Source of the DNA: Blastochloris viridis
Lineage (GTDB): Bacteria > Pseudomonadota > Alphaproteobacteria > UBA2136 > UBA6156
Reading direction: 5' to 3'
Assembly: GCA_005768725.1 (NCBI GenBank)
Contig: VAFM01000002.1
Coordinates: forward strand, 558,001-622,000
DNA length: 64,000 bases
Shown: positions 17,783-27,192 of the stretch, in pieces
Layout: each line of letters starts with the position of its first letter
Position numbering within the stretch: the stretch's first letter is position 1
Translations under genes and position numbers: made by a program
Notes under the pieces: generated by a model
What the model was told of the DNA's origin: nothing
Seen by the model: only the letters and a program-made list of their open reading frames with translations
The model's database searches: none

Positions 17783-17958
17783 TTTCTTACGGAGAGCTGT
17801 TGGAGGCCCGCTACGCTTGAGGTCTCCGGCAAAACCCCTTAGGATGAGCGAACGTTCACCTACTTCGGTAGAGGAATGATACCTATGCAGCTCCGGCTGC
17901 AAACGTGCCGAGGAAGACTCCCCTTTCTCGCCTAGAACCAAAAGAAAGGCACCTGCTT

Positions 17959-18570
17959 ATGTCCGACGTCCCCACGTCTCCTATGTCCAATGGCTCCGGT
18001 TCCAATGCCGAAACCGCCAGCCTTGAAGCCGCTCTCGGCGCCGTGCTCAACAAGCACCTCGCCAAGGGTAACGCCCAGTTCCGTGCCCGATTGCTCAACC
18101 AGATGGTGCAGCTGGCCCGCCATGGTAATTTCGCCGAAACCTTTATCCGCACCACGCCAGAAGGCACCGATATGGTGAACTTTGCCCGTATGTGGGAATA
18201 TGTTCTGGTGCAGGCTGACCGCCAAACCCGCGGTTATGTGGCCAAGACCAGCCGTAACGAATTTGAACAGACCCGCAAGGATTTTGAAGACTGTGTCGAT
18301 TTCATGGTCAGCAAACTCCGCAGCGCCAGCCAACGCCACAAGCTGGATCTCTCTGGTACCAACTTTATCTCCCGCGTGGCTCAGCGTTACGGTATCGCCG
18401 ACAAGGTCCGCAAGGCTCCCAGTCTGAGTGCCAAGCCGAGCGATGAACAGGTTGACGCCTTTGCCCCGCAGGCAGCTGCACCCGTGCAGGCCGAAGAGGC
18501 TGCCCGCCCCGCGCGCGTTCCGGCCCAGCCGAAGGCCGCCACGGTGATGCCGGACGTTGACGATCTCTAG
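17959..18570 (+). CDS. Hypothetical cytosolic protein of the secretion cluster
   Basis: A 203-residue protein with GAAAGG before ATG 17959. No signal peptide or membrane segment. A central helical region (LEAALGAVLNKHLAKGNAQF through DFMVSKLRS) is followed by a Pro/Ala-rich tail ending in DVDDL. I do not recognise a family. It is the only soluble protein among membrane and envelope genes here, so an adaptor or chaperone for the coupling ATPase is conceivable, without direct evidence. Confidence 0.6.
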   Translation: MSDVPTSPMSNGSGSNAETASLEAALGAVLNKHLAKGNAQFRARLLNQMVQLARHGNFAETFIRTTPEGTDMVNFARMWEYVLVQADRQTRGYVAKTSRNEFEQTRKDFEDCVDFMVSKLRSASQRHKLDLSGTNFISRVAQRYGIADKVRKAPSLSAKPSDEQVDAFAPQAAAPVQAEEAARPARVPAQPKAATVMPDVDDL

Positions 18571-18595
18571 TGGGTGGTCGCTTACCGACAGCCCA

Positions 18596-18620
18596 AGCCC
18601 CCGCATCTGCGGGGGTTTTT
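18596..18620 (+). terminator. Strong Rho-independent terminator
   Basis: AGCCCCCGC / GCGGGGGTTTTT stem with an ATCT loop and T run, directly after the gene ending at 18570. Confidence 0.93.
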
Positions 18621-18736
18621 GGTACGTTGCGATGTCGCAGTGGCGTGCCACATGAAACATCAGAAGACGCGGGAGGACTGGTCAGACGCCCAAATGTACC
18701 GTAAGGTCTGGTTCAGTAACGAGAGAAGGAGCCCCC

Positions 18737-19075
18737 ATGGCTGGTAAAGATGGCATGTCGACGGTAAGCACCATCGTCGTTTTCGGTGTATTGATCGGTG
18801 TCTGTGTCTGGGGGTTGATGATCGCCTCCGCCCAAGGTGAGCGCCGCCTGGAACAGGCCTGCAAGCCGATCGAATATGCCACCCAGTTCCTCCATGAAAT
18901 GGCCACAACCGTCTCTGGCCGCCAGCCGACCTGGAGTCTGTACGTCCAGCGTTACCTGATGACCGGCTGCTACTACGGTTTCAGCATTGTCTTCTCCGAA
19001 ACGCTTGAGCAAAACCCCCTGAGCGGTGTGCCGGTCACTATTGAGGATCAGGGTGTCGGCGGTATCCACCAATAA
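18737..19075 (+). CDS. Small single-pass membrane protein
   Basis: A 112-residue protein with AGAAGGAG before ATG 18737. One N-terminal transmembrane helix (IVVFGVLIGVCVWGLMIAS, residues about 12-31) is followed by a domain of about 80 residues with Cys at two positions (QACKPI; TGCYYG), probably periplasmic. It lies alone between two terminators. No family recognised. Confidence 0.6.
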   Translation: MAGKDGMSTVSTIVVFGVLIGVCVWGLMIASAQGERRLEQACKPIEYATQFLHEMATTVSGRQPTWSLYVQRYLMTGCYYGFSIVFSETLEQNPLSGVPVTIEDQGVGGIHQ

Positions 19076-19089
19076 GCCTCCAGATGCCT

Positions 19090-19119
19090 GAAAAAGCCGC
19101 CGGAAGGGCGGCTTTTTCA
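19090..19119. terminator. Bidirectional terminator
   Basis: GAAAAAGCCGCC / GGCGGCTTTTTC stem around GGAAG, with A and T runs on either side. It separates the + gene ending at 19075 from the - gene ending at 19130. Confidence 0.93.
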
Positions 19120-19129
19120 GAGCGAAGCG

Positions 19130-20542
19130 TTAGAACATCTCCGAGAGCTTGGCGTCCACATGGCCTGCCTGTACATGGGCAAACGCGGTCAGTTGCTGCA
19201 GGTCCATCACCACTTCCGGCTGGTCTGGCAGGCTGGGTAGCTCGTGCCAGCGCTTCAGCACCGCGGTGTGGCGTCCTGCGTCCGGCGTTAGTTTCAGAAC
19301 CGGACCCCACATGTGCGTGTGGATCAGTAAGGTAAAGCAGCCATTGCTGGCATTCTGGCCGTCATGCTCACGGGCGATGAAACCAGCTTCCTGCAACTGG
19401 TTGGCCAGGTGCGGCCATGCCGGGTGTTGCAAGCCGCCGCTGGTATCCCACAGGCCAAGGGTTTGGCGCAGGGTGGGCTTCAAGAGCGGTGCTAGCACAT
19501 GCAACAGCGCTTCCTGTTTTAGCCAGACGCTGCCATCGGCCAGTTTCAGGCAGGTGGTGCCACTGTCCAGGCTGGAAGCAGGTTCCAGTTCGTTCAGCAG
19601 GGCGGGCCACTGGCTGGCCATATTCGTGCGCAGTTCGTCCAGTTGTTCGGCGTCCATCTGGTCCAGTTCGCGCACATCCAGTTGCTGGAGCTGGGCATCG
19701 GCACGCCACAGATAATCAACAATTTCGCGCGCCAGCGGCGTGCTGTTCAGGGGCAACTGGTGGGGTGTCGCGTGGTAGCGCAGGGCTATCAGCAGAGTGC
19801 GTTGTAATTCTTCACCTTCAGCAGTGCCTTTCATCGCGCGGAACGCCGGGAACGTGGAGAGCAGAAAGGCGGTAATGCCGCCATGGGCTTGGCAACGCTG
19901 CGTGAACTTCACGCTATCGCGCTTCCAGAAATGGCTGAGTGGCGCGCTGCTGCGCTTCTCCACAAAGGCATGGACTAAGGCCAGATCCTTCGAGAGTGCC
20001 GCAATACGATGCCAGTGGGTCGCACCGGGGATCTGCCGCATCACCTGCCAACGGGCAACGGCCAGCTCATACAGGCTGGCGAACTCGCGGCCGGGGCTGG
20101 CTTCGTGGCGTTTGTTCTGGGCATTCAGATTGACCGGCCAGTGACGATAACCCTGCAGAAAACCAATCAATTCCGCTTCCAGCGGGTGCAATCCCGGCCA
20201 GTCCGGCGGAGCCACCAGTTGCGGCAGGAACTTGGTCAGAGACATCTTGAAGGGAGTGGTGGATTTTCCGTCCGGCGTCGCCATCTGGAATTCGGTGCCG
20301 AACTCATCCGTTACTCCGGCTTCAAACCCGGTGGAGAGATTGCGACGCATATCGCCCAGCAGGGTGGCGGCCCATACCAGTACAAAACCGGCCAGTGCGC
20401 CGCCCGCTAAGAGCAGAACACTTCCGGCATAACGATGCGTATCAAGGCCAGTCCCGAGCAAAACACTCCAGACCACGTGGGCTGCCCACAAAAACATCAT
20501 CAAAAGACTCATCACCAGAACGGCGCGACCTCTAGGTCCCAT
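19130..20542 (-). CDS. Large membrane-anchored protein of unknown function
   Basis: A 470-residue protein. ATG 20542 is chosen because AAAGGA lies nine bases upstream; the frame is open to 20686. Two N-terminal transmembrane helices (residues about 5-28 and 37-60) anchor a cytosolic domain of about 400 residues. Its middle part (LHPLEAELIGFLQGYRHWP; LLIALRYHATPHQLPLN) loosely recalls HD-domain proteins such as the TraI_2 family, and the N-terminal arrangement recalls DotM/TrbA, but I see no firm signature. It is one of only three - strand genes inside the cluster and faces away from the pilus operon start. Confidence 0.55.
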   Translation of the reverse strand: MGPRGRAVLVMSLLMMFLWAAHVVWSVLLGTGLDTHRYAGSVLLLAGGALAGFVLVWAATLLGDMRRNLSTGFEAGVTDEFGTEFQMATPDGKSTTPFKMSLTKFLPQLVAPPDWPGLHPLEAELIGFLQGYRHWPVNLNAQNKRHEASPGREFASLYELAVARWQVMRQIPGATHWHRIAALSKDLALVHAFVEKRSSAPLSHFWKRDSVKFTQRCQAHGGITAFLLSTFPAFRAMKGTAEGEELQRTLLIALRYHATPHQLPLNSTPLAREIVDYLWRADAQLQQLDVRELDQMDAEQLDELRTNMASQWPALLNELEPASSLDSGTTCLKLADGSVWLKQEALLHVLAPLLKPTLRQTLGLWDTSGGLQHPAWPHLANQLQEAGFIAREHDGQNASNGCFTLLIHTHMWGPVLKLTPDAGRHTAVLKRWHELPSLPDQPEVVMDLQQLTAFAHVQAGHVDAKLSEMF

Positions 20543-20707
20543 ACGGCACTTTTCCTTTGTGAGAGCGTGGCTTTCCAAGGTTCCGCTGCGGTTGCAGCAT
20601 TGTCTTTTGGTCACACTCCGGTCATCAGATGCGGCTGGGCCACTCCCAGACCGCCATACAACTATGATAGCGTCACATCCAACCAATAACAGTCAAGCAC
20701 GTCGGGC

Positions 20708-22039
20708 ATGTCCATGAAACTTTTTCAGACCCTACCGCAGCAAACCCGCATCAACCTGAGCGGGATGCGCCACGCATTCTGGGCCGTCGCTCTCGCGTCC
20801 ACGGTGCTCAGCACAGCGTCTGCCGCACCCTCACTACCGGTACCGGGCTATGTCGCGCCGGTCGTCGGCACCGATGTAGCACCCTATGTCGATGATACGC
20901 GCGGGGTTTACATTCCGCCGCACCAGCAACTGCGCCAGAAAACCGATTCCGAACTGGCCAACTGGGATGCGGTGATGGAAACCAACCGTCCGCTCTACGC
21001 CCAGCAAAACCCGGCTGGCCGCCAGTATGAGCGCGCCCTTAACACGGTCGCTTCCGGTGTCGCCGACACCCGCAGCGAACTGGACCGCATTGCCGGCGAC
21101 CCTGGCCTTCTGCAAGGCGGCAAGCCCAAGGCCGATGCCGACCTGTACGCGCAGGATGAATACGCCGACAACACCGAAACACTGTCGATGAATGGCCGTC
21201 AATTGGCCCAGAACACCCGCGCCAGCCAACCGCGCGGTCTGGAAGATTACCCCTCGCTGGCCACCGGTGGTCGTCCTCGCACCCAGGCAGGCGTGGATAT
21301 CGGTGCGGCTCCGTCAGCAGCCGCTGCGCCGTCCGCGCCTTCATCCTCCGCTATGAGCGATGGCGGTGTTGAACTGGCCGTCGGCGGTCCGGCTGGCCGT
21401 TCCGACCTCGACCTCCAGAACGGTATCGTCCGCCTGAAGGAAGAACGTATTTCCGTCCGCCGCGCCATGCAGCGCATGCTCGACCAGGTTGGCGGTGCAG
21501 GCTGGACAGTGGTGTGGGACCTTGATGAGGTTAACGCCGGTCTGCCGGATATGGAGATTAGCATTTACGCTGAAGAGCCGTTCATCAAGGTGATGAATGC
21601 CATGCTTGCCCGTCTGCAAACCCGCAGCGGCCAGCCGATCCGCGTGATCAAGTACGATAAGACCCAGCGTCTGGTTGTCACCGACCGTACCGGCGGCGAC
21701 GCCCGTAGCGGCAGCATCGGTGCCGGTGGAGCCGCAGGCGGTAACGTTGCGATCACCGAGACCGTGCTGAAGGAAAGCACCATCAGCCTCCACTACGATG
21801 AAATTCCGCTGGTCGATGCGCTGGAAAACATTGTGAACCAGGCTGGTAAGGGCCAGTGGCGCCTGCGTATGTACGCCGGTACCGACCAGGTCCTGAAGCC
21901 TGCCCACGTCGAAGAACCCTTCGGTGTTGCCCTTGAGCGTATCCTTAAGGTGTTTAACCTGCGTTACGAAATCTTCCCCGGTGGCAAGCTTATCGTGGTG
22001 ACCAGTGGCAGCACGTTTGGTTTCCGCGGCGTAGAATAA
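20708..22039 (+). CDS. Periplasmic protein with two TcpQ/STN-like domains
   Basis: A 443-residue exported protein: signal peptide ending near TASAA, then a low-complexity stretch rich in Ala/Ser/Pro (to about residue 230). Two similar modules follow. Module 1 (about 243-325) has ISVRRAMQRMLDQVGGAGWTV and a QRLVVTD end. Module 2 (about 350-435) has IPLVDALENIVNQAGKGQWRL and a KLIVVTS end. This is the TcpQ/PilL C-terminal fold, related to secretin N-domains, which helps secretin assembly in type IVb pili. It directly precedes the secretin gene. Start ATG 20708; no strong ribosome site. Confidence 0.65.
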   Translation: MSMKLFQTLPQQTRINLSGMRHAFWAVALASTVLSTASAAPSLPVPGYVAPVVGTDVAPYVDDTRGVYIPPHQQLRQKTDSELANWDAVMETNRPLYAQQNPAGRQYERALNTVASGVADTRSELDRIAGDPGLLQGGKPKADADLYAQDEYADNTETLSMNGRQLAQNTRASQPRGLEDYPSLATGGRPRTQAGVDIGAAPSAAAAPSAPSSSAMSDGGVELAVGGPAGRSDLDLQNGIVRLKEERISVRRAMQRMLDQVGGAGWTVVWDLDEVNAGLPDMEISIYAEEPFIKVMNAMLARLQTRSGQPIRVIKYDKTQRLVVTDRTGGDARSGSIGAGGAAGGNVAITETVLKESTISLHYDEIPLVDALENIVNQAGKGQWRLRMYAGTDQVLKPAHVEEPFGVALERILKVFNLRYEIFPGGKLIVVTSGSTFGFRGVE

Positions 22040-22055
22040 GAAGAAGTAGAAAACG

Positions 22056-24062
22056 ATGACCCGTCCCAGCATGATGCCTTTCAGTTCGCAACCCTCCGGC
22101 AAACTGTTCTGCCGCGCTTCAGCCCTTGTTCTGGTAGCTGCTGCTTTGGCATCGTGCAACGGTATCTCGTACACTCAGCGCCAGTCTCCGGCCAATCCAT
22201 ACAAAGATTTCAAAGAGAAGAACCAGTCTAACGCCTCGGTGCTGGGTATGGGCGAGCCGATCAGCTCGCGCCAGATGACCGCCAACGCCACGCTGTCGCT
22301 CAATGGCCAGTACACGCTGGCCGAGGTAATGCAGCGCGTGGCCGGTACCTATAATACCGCTATCCGCTGGGGCAACGGCGCCCGCCGCGAAAAGCGCGAG
22401 AACGTGACCATCAACAAGCTGACCTTCGATGAAGCGCGTAACTATATCGAAGATGTTTACGATATCCAGATCATCAAGGAAGGCGAACGCCGCCTGCTGA
22501 TTCTGCCGTCGGCCTCCGAACCGCGCCTGACAGCCTTCAACCCGGGCAACAACGTCAGCCTGTCGCAGGCACTGCGCGGTCTGGCCGAGCAATGTAACTA
22601 CAACCTCGTCATTAACGAGAACCGCGAGCAGATCAACAGCATCCGCGTGACCGCCAACCTCAAGAACGTCACCTGCTACGACGCGTTTGAAGCCCTGCTC
22701 AATCCGCACGGTCTCAGCATCATCAACGCAGGCGACTACATGACCGTCGGTGGCCTGCCGCAACGCCAGTGGACACTGAACCTGTACGAGCCGCAGCGCA
22801 CCGAAACCGTGGAAGTGAACTACTCGTCCGACTTCTCCGCAGCCACCGGCGGCGGTACCGGCAGCAGCAGCGGTGGCGGCTCGTCCGAGTCTTCCAGCGG
22901 TGCCCAAAGCGCCGGTGGCAGCACCAAGGTCAGCGTCAAATACGACCGTAACCTCTGGAAAGATCTGCAGGAAGATCTGGACGAATTGGTCAAGAGCAAC
23001 TGTATCCGCCCGCTGGATGCCGGTGTGGTGCAGCCCGCCACGGCCAGCCTGCTGCCACCACCGGATGGCAGCACGCCGGATCCGTCTCTGGTTCCGCCGC
23101 AAGATCCCTCTATGGCAGGCGTAGGCGGTAGTAGTACGGGCTCTTCAAGCTCGGGCATGACCGACGACGCAAGCGCTGCAGCACAGTGTGGTTATGTGCG
23201 TATCAACAGCGCGGTCGGTCTCATCCAGATGCGTGCACCACGTGCCGTGCTCGACGAAGCCGATGAAATCATTCAACGTGTGCAGGATATCGCCAGCCGC
23301 CGTCTGCTGCTGGAAGCCCGTGTGCTGGCTGTCAGTCGCAACCGCAATTTCAACCAGCAGGCTAACCTCAAGGTGGGCAGCAACAAGCTGAACACCGGTG
23401 CCGGCTTTAGCGGTAGCGTCACCGCGGCGCTCAATAACATGCTGCCGACTTTCACGGCCACCGACATGACCACCGTGGGCGGTATCGCTGTCAAGAGTGG
23501 TTCGCTGGATGCCGTGATAGCGTTGCTGGAACAGTACGGCACTACCTATGAGCTGATGCATCCGATGATGGAGCTGATGGACCGCCAGCGCGCCACTCTG
23601 ATTGATGGCCGTAACGAGAAGTACTACGTGGTTACCACCGATACCACGACCGATTCTGGCACCACCACCAGCACCAGCGAAGTGGAAGAGCGCAGCCAGT
23701 TCCTGGGCCTGCAGTTCTCCGCCACAGCGCAGGTGAGCGACAGCCCGGAAGAGCCGCACACCATCAGCCTGCAGATTCCGATCACCTCGCTGGCCAAAAC
23801 CATCGATATTCCGAATGGTGACGGTACCACGGCCGGTGTCGCTCCTGTCGCCAACACCCGTCTTATCGACCAGAAGGTGCGTATCCGCGATAACGAGATC
23901 AAAGTCATCGGTGGTTTGACCAAGACCATTGCGATTGATACCGAATCCGGCGTGCCGCTGATCCGCGATATCCCGGCGCTGGGCAAGCTGGCCAACGAAG
24001 AAGCGATCCAGTACGAGAACGTCGAGTTTGTAATTTTGCTACAGGTGCGTCGTCTCTATTAA
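22056..24062 (+). CDS. pilN: Type IVb pilus secretin lipoprotein (PilN-like)
   Basis: A 668-residue outer-membrane secretin. Signal peptide with lipobox ALASC gives a lipoprotein, as in PilN of R64 and BfpB. The N-terminal N0/STN-like domains span about residues 85-230 (YTLAEVMQRVAGTYNTAI; VSLSQALRGLAEQCNYNLVI). A Gly/Ser-rich loop lies near 265-295 and a second near 345-370. The secretin core begins at RLLLEARVLAVSRNRNFNQQ (about 410) and runs to the C-terminus (VEFVILLQVRRLY). It forms the ring through which the pilus, or secreted material, leaves. Second gene of the pilus operon. Confidence 0.88.
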   Translation: MTRPSMMPFSSQPSGKLFCRASALVLVAAALASCNGISYTQRQSPANPYKDFKEKNQSNASVLGMGEPISSRQMTANATLSLNGQYTLAEVMQRVAGTYNTAIRWGNGARREKRENVTINKLTFDEARNYIEDVYDIQIIKEGERRLLILPSASEPRLTAFNPGNNVSLSQALRGLAEQCNYNLVINENREQINSIRVTANLKNVTCYDAFEALLNPHGLSIINAGDYMTVGGLPQRQWTLNLYEPQRTETVEVNYSSDFSAATGGGTGSSSGGGSSESSSGAQSAGGSTKVSVKYDRNLWKDLQEDLDELVKSNCIRPLDAGVVQPATASLLPPPDGSTPDPSLVPPQDPSMAGVGGSSTGSSSSGMTDDASAAAQCGYVRINSAVGLIQMRAPRAVLDEADEIIQRVQDIASRRLLLEARVLAVSRNRNFNQQANLKVGSNKLNTGAGFSGSVTAALNNMLPTFTATDMTTVGGIAVKSGSLDAVIALLEQYGTTYELMHPMMELMDRQRATLIDGRNEKYYVVTTDTTTDSGTTTSTSEVEERSQFLGLQFSATAQVSDSPEEPHTISLQIPITSLAKTIDIPNGDGTTAGVAPVANTRLIDQKVRIRDNEIKVIGGLTKTIAIDTESGVPLIRDIPALGKLANEEAIQYENVEFVILLQVRRLY

Positions 24063-24195
24063 GCTCAAATGCCCGCGGCCTCTAGCCGAAACAGGGCAAA
24101 TCAGGGCAACATAGAATCCAAGGTCTGTCTGCCGGTGTGGGGCGGTGCGTAATCTCTTACGCCCCGCACGGGTAAGACCAAGAGGAGGAAAAACC

Positions 24196-26064
24196 ATTAA
24201 CACGCCCCTGCCCATGCAGAACCCGCTCCCGCCGGAAGCTACACCGGCGCAGGAGGCTGGTGCCGCGTTGCCGCCGCAAACGTCCTTGCCACAAGGCGTT
24301 CCGATGCCGATCAGCCTGAGCCCGACGCCGCAGGTCCAGGTGGGGGGAGAAGAACTTTCCCCGCGCGAGGAGATGTATCAGAGCATTCTGAAGATTCTGC
24401 ATGCCTCGAACGATCTCGGTATCGACCGCATGGCGCACGCGCATCTGGAGAAGGCGCTGGTCAGCGCCAGCAGCAAGCAGCTGGTGGTGCGTGACCTCAT
24501 TAACCAGAAGATCATTAACCGCGTCCAGCTGGCCCGCGCCATGGCACGCTACAACCGCGCGCGTGAGCTTCTCTCGATTCTCGATATTCCCGCCGAAGCG
24601 CAGGCCCTCCGCTCCGAACTGCAGCCACGTCTGCGCACCGTGCTGCGCCGCGAACGTATTATTCCGATGTCCATCCGCAAGGAGGAAAGTGGCGCGATCA
24701 CCGACGTCCACTTTGCCCACGACAGCCCGCTGCGCGACTTGGTGCTGGAAGCCAACCTGCGGGAATTCTTCCCCCCTACCGCCAAAATTCACTGGCACTT
24801 CTGCCTGCGCGAAGTGGCGGGTGCGTTCTGGATGGCCGGCGAATCGGAAAGCATCGACTCCGACATGGAGGCCGAAGCCCTGCTTGACCGTATCATCACC
24901 AACGCCATCGATGCCCGCTCCTCGGATATTCACATCGACCCGTCGATCAAGGGTGAGCCGCGCGCCATCATCAAGTACCGTATCGATGGTTTCGTGCACC
25001 CCAAAGAGGTGATCACCACCGAGCAGCTGGAACGCCTGCGCGTGCGTATTGAGAACTTGGCGCGTATGCCGAAAGTGAACCTCAATTACGCCAACAAGGG
25101 CGCGTTCACGCGTTCGGGGTACGACTGGCGTGTCCAGATCCAGCCGCACGCGGGCCGTCTGGGCCCGGTGCCGCGTCTGGTCCTGCGTCGTCTGCAGCCG
25201 GATGTCATGCCGCTCGAAGTGCTGGGTTATCCGCCTGACTTCATTGAAAAGATCAAGACTGCCGCCGGCTCGCCGAACGGGGTTATTTTCTGGACCGGGC
25301 CGACCGGGAGCGGCAAAACCGAAGCGATTCACTCCGCCGTGGTCAGTGCCAACCCGATGGCCAAGGGCCTCTCGGTCCATACCATTGAAGACCCGCCCGA
25401 AAAGCGCGTGCCCGGTTATGCCGTGCAGATGGAGATTGCCAGTGAAGACCCCAACCGTACCGGTCTGCAGCTCATGAAATCGTCGCTGCGTGCCGACCCG
25501 GATGTGGTGATCTTTGGTGAGGTACGTGACTCGGAAATGGCCAAACTGGTGTTCGAAGCCGCCAACACCGGTCACTTGGTGTTCACAACGCTCCACACCA
25601 ACACCGCGTTGGATGCGATCGCGCGTCTAGATGAGCTCGGCATCAACGGCTTCCTGCTGTCCTATGTCCGCGGTATCGCAGCACAGCGTCTGGTGCGTCG
25701 TCTGTGCGGTCACTGCAAACTGCCGATGCAAGAGCCGGATGATTACACCCGTTACGTCTTCGACCGCTACAACGTGCCGCTGAGTGGCGCCAACCTGTTC
25801 GTGGCCAATAACGAAGGTTGTGCCAACTGCAACTACACCGGTTACTATGGCCGTATCGCCGCCGCCGAATGGCTCAAGCCGACGCGCGAGATCGTTGAAG
25901 CCAGTACCGAAAAGAACTACGCCGACCTGGAAGATATGGCTAAGCGTGCCGGCTGGCAGCCGATGGGCCGTATGGGCGTGCAGCATGTCAAGAACGGCAT
26001 TACCGACGCGACCGAACTGTCCACCAAGATTCTCGAGCTCGCCGCCGAGACGCTGACGGGATAA
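24196..26064 (+). CDS. pilQ: Type IV pilus assembly ATPase (PilQ/GspE family), likely AUU start
   Basis: A 622-residue hexameric motor ATPase. Walker A GPTGSGKT is at residues about 368-375. The Asp-box region is HTIEDPPE, Walker B is DPDVVIFGEVRDSE and the His box is HLVFTTLHTN. A zinc tetracysteine (CGHC ... CANC) lies near the end. This is the PilB/GspE group that powers pilus extension. A perfect AGGAGG at 24183-24188 lies seven bases before an in-frame ATT at 24196. The next ATG is at 24214, too far from that site, and GTG 24145 has no good site. AUU initiation is therefore the best reading. Confidence 0.9.
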   Translation: MNTPLPMQNPLPPEATPAQEAGAALPPQTSLPQGVPMPISLSPTPQVQVGGEELSPREEMYQSILKILHASNDLGIDRMAHAHLEKALVSASSKQLVVRDLINQKIINRVQLARAMARYNRARELLSILDIPAEAQALRSELQPRLRTVLRRERIIPMSIRKEESGAITDVHFAHDSPLRDLVLEANLREFFPPTAKIHWHFCLREVAGAFWMAGESESIDSDMEAEALLDRIITNAIDARSSDIHIDPSIKGEPRAIIKYRIDGFVHPKEVITTEQLERLRVRIENLARMPKVNLNYANKGAFTRSGYDWRVQIQPHAGRLGPVPRLVLRRLQPDVMPLEVLGYPPDFIEKIKTAAGSPNGVIFWTGPTGSGKTEAIHSAVVSANPMAKGLSVHTIEDPPEKRVPGYAVQMEIASEDPNRTGLQLMKSSLRADPDVVIFGEVRDSEMAKLVFEAANTGHLVFTTLHTNTALDAIARLDELGINGFLLSYVRGIAAQRLVRRLCGHCKLPMQEPDDYTRYVFDRYNVPLSGANLFVANNEGCANCNYTGYYGRIAAAEWLKPTREIVEASTEKNYADLEDMAKRAGWQPMGRMGVQHVKNGITDATELSTKILELAAETLTG

Positions 26065-26070
26065 CGGCAT

Positions 26071-27159
26071 ATGGGCATTCAGTTTGGTAAAGCCGGGTTC
26101 AATACCTCCGACCGTATCGATTTTTTCAAGACCCTGTCGGGCTGGATGAACTCCGGCGCCGGGCAGATGTCGCTGGGTGAAGCCGTGGCCAACACCACAC
26201 AGGGTTTCAGTCAGGAAGAATACGCCACGCTGGCCCCGCAGATGAGCATGATCGAGCGCGACGTGGCTGGTGGTCAGACACCGCTGTATCAGGCCCTGGC
26301 CATGGCCAACGTCGGCTTCAAACCGCAGGAATTGGCCATCATCGAGGCTGCGGAAAAAGGGAACCAATTGCGCCAGGCCTTGCCGGCACTGGTCGAGGCG
26401 CTGGAAGTCGAAAGCTCCGGCCGACGCGACCTGATGTCGAAAATGGCGGGCCCGATCATTATCGGCGTGATGCTGATCGCGCTGTCGATCGGGGTACTGA
26501 TTTTCATGCTGCCGATGGTGATCCAGCCGGTACTTGACCGTAATGCCGAAGCGCTGATGAAGTTTCCGTTTATTCTACGCATGTTCTGGTACACTTCGGT
26601 CTGGCTACGCGCCAACCCGATGATACCGATCGTGTTGGTGGGGGTTCTCGTAGCGGGTCTGCTGCTGCGCAATGCACCGTTGGTCCAGCCGCACTGGATC
26701 CGTTTCACCATGTGGTGGGGCGTGACCCGTAAGCTGATTCTGGGCTTCAACGCGATGGTCTCGGTCTTCTTCATTCCGGCGCTGGTGCGCTCCGGCATGC
26801 CGACCTACATGGTGCTGGAGCAAATGGCTTACTGTGTCAGTCACCCTCTTATCCGCAGCCAGTATCTGGCCGCTGCCGAAGATCACCGCAATGGGATGCG
26901 TATGAGCCAGGCCGTGGAAGGCCTGCCGTTCCGCGCCTCGTTTTTCAACGCCATCGTGGCGGGCGAGTCCACCGGTGCCATCGCGGCCCGTGTGGAAGAC
27001 CTCCAGCTGGCCTACAAACTGGAGCTTGAGCGCTATATCCGTCAGGTTTCTGCAACCCTCAAGTTCATCGTGATGACCGTGCTGCTGCCGTTGTTCATTA
27101 TCTGCACCTATACCTCGCTGGTGGGGCCGATCTTCGCGCTGATGGAATACGGACGCTAG
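26071..27159 (+). CDS. pilR: Type IV pilus inner-membrane platform protein (PilR/GspF family)
   Basis: A 362-residue protein with two GspF-like halves. Cytosolic helices (FFKTLSGWMNSGAGQMSLGE; ALAMANVGFKPQELAIIEAAE) precede the first membrane segment (IIIGVMLIALSIGVLIFMLP, about 130-150). Further membrane segments lie near 185-200 and 325-350. The second half has SVFFIPALVRSGMPTYMVLE and ESTGAIAARVEDL. It is the membrane platform on which the ATPase acts. It starts six bases after the ATPase stop, in the same operon. Confidence 0.88.
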   Translation: MGIQFGKAGFNTSDRIDFFKTLSGWMNSGAGQMSLGEAVANTTQGFSQEEYATLAPQMSMIERDVAGGQTPLYQALAMANVGFKPQELAIIEAAEKGNQLRQALPALVEALEVESSGRRDLMSKMAGPIIIGVMLIALSIGVLIFMLPMVIQPVLDRNAEALMKFPFILRMFWYTSVWLRANPMIPIVLVGVLVAGLLLRNAPLVQPHWIRFTMWWGVTRKLILGFNAMVSVFFIPALVRSGMPTYMVLEQMAYCVSHPLIRSQYLAAAEDHRNGMRMSQAVEGLPFRASFFNAIVAGESTGAIAARVEDLQLAYKLELERYIRQVSATLKFIVMTVLLPLFIICTYTSLVGPIFALMEYGR

Positions 27160-27192
27160 GACGATGCAGGATTACGAAGGACGACCCACACC

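Noticed and set aside
20543..20686. N-terminal extension of the - strand membrane gene to 20686
   Set aside because: The added residues are polar and Cys-rich without pattern; AAAGGA lies before the internal ATG 20542.
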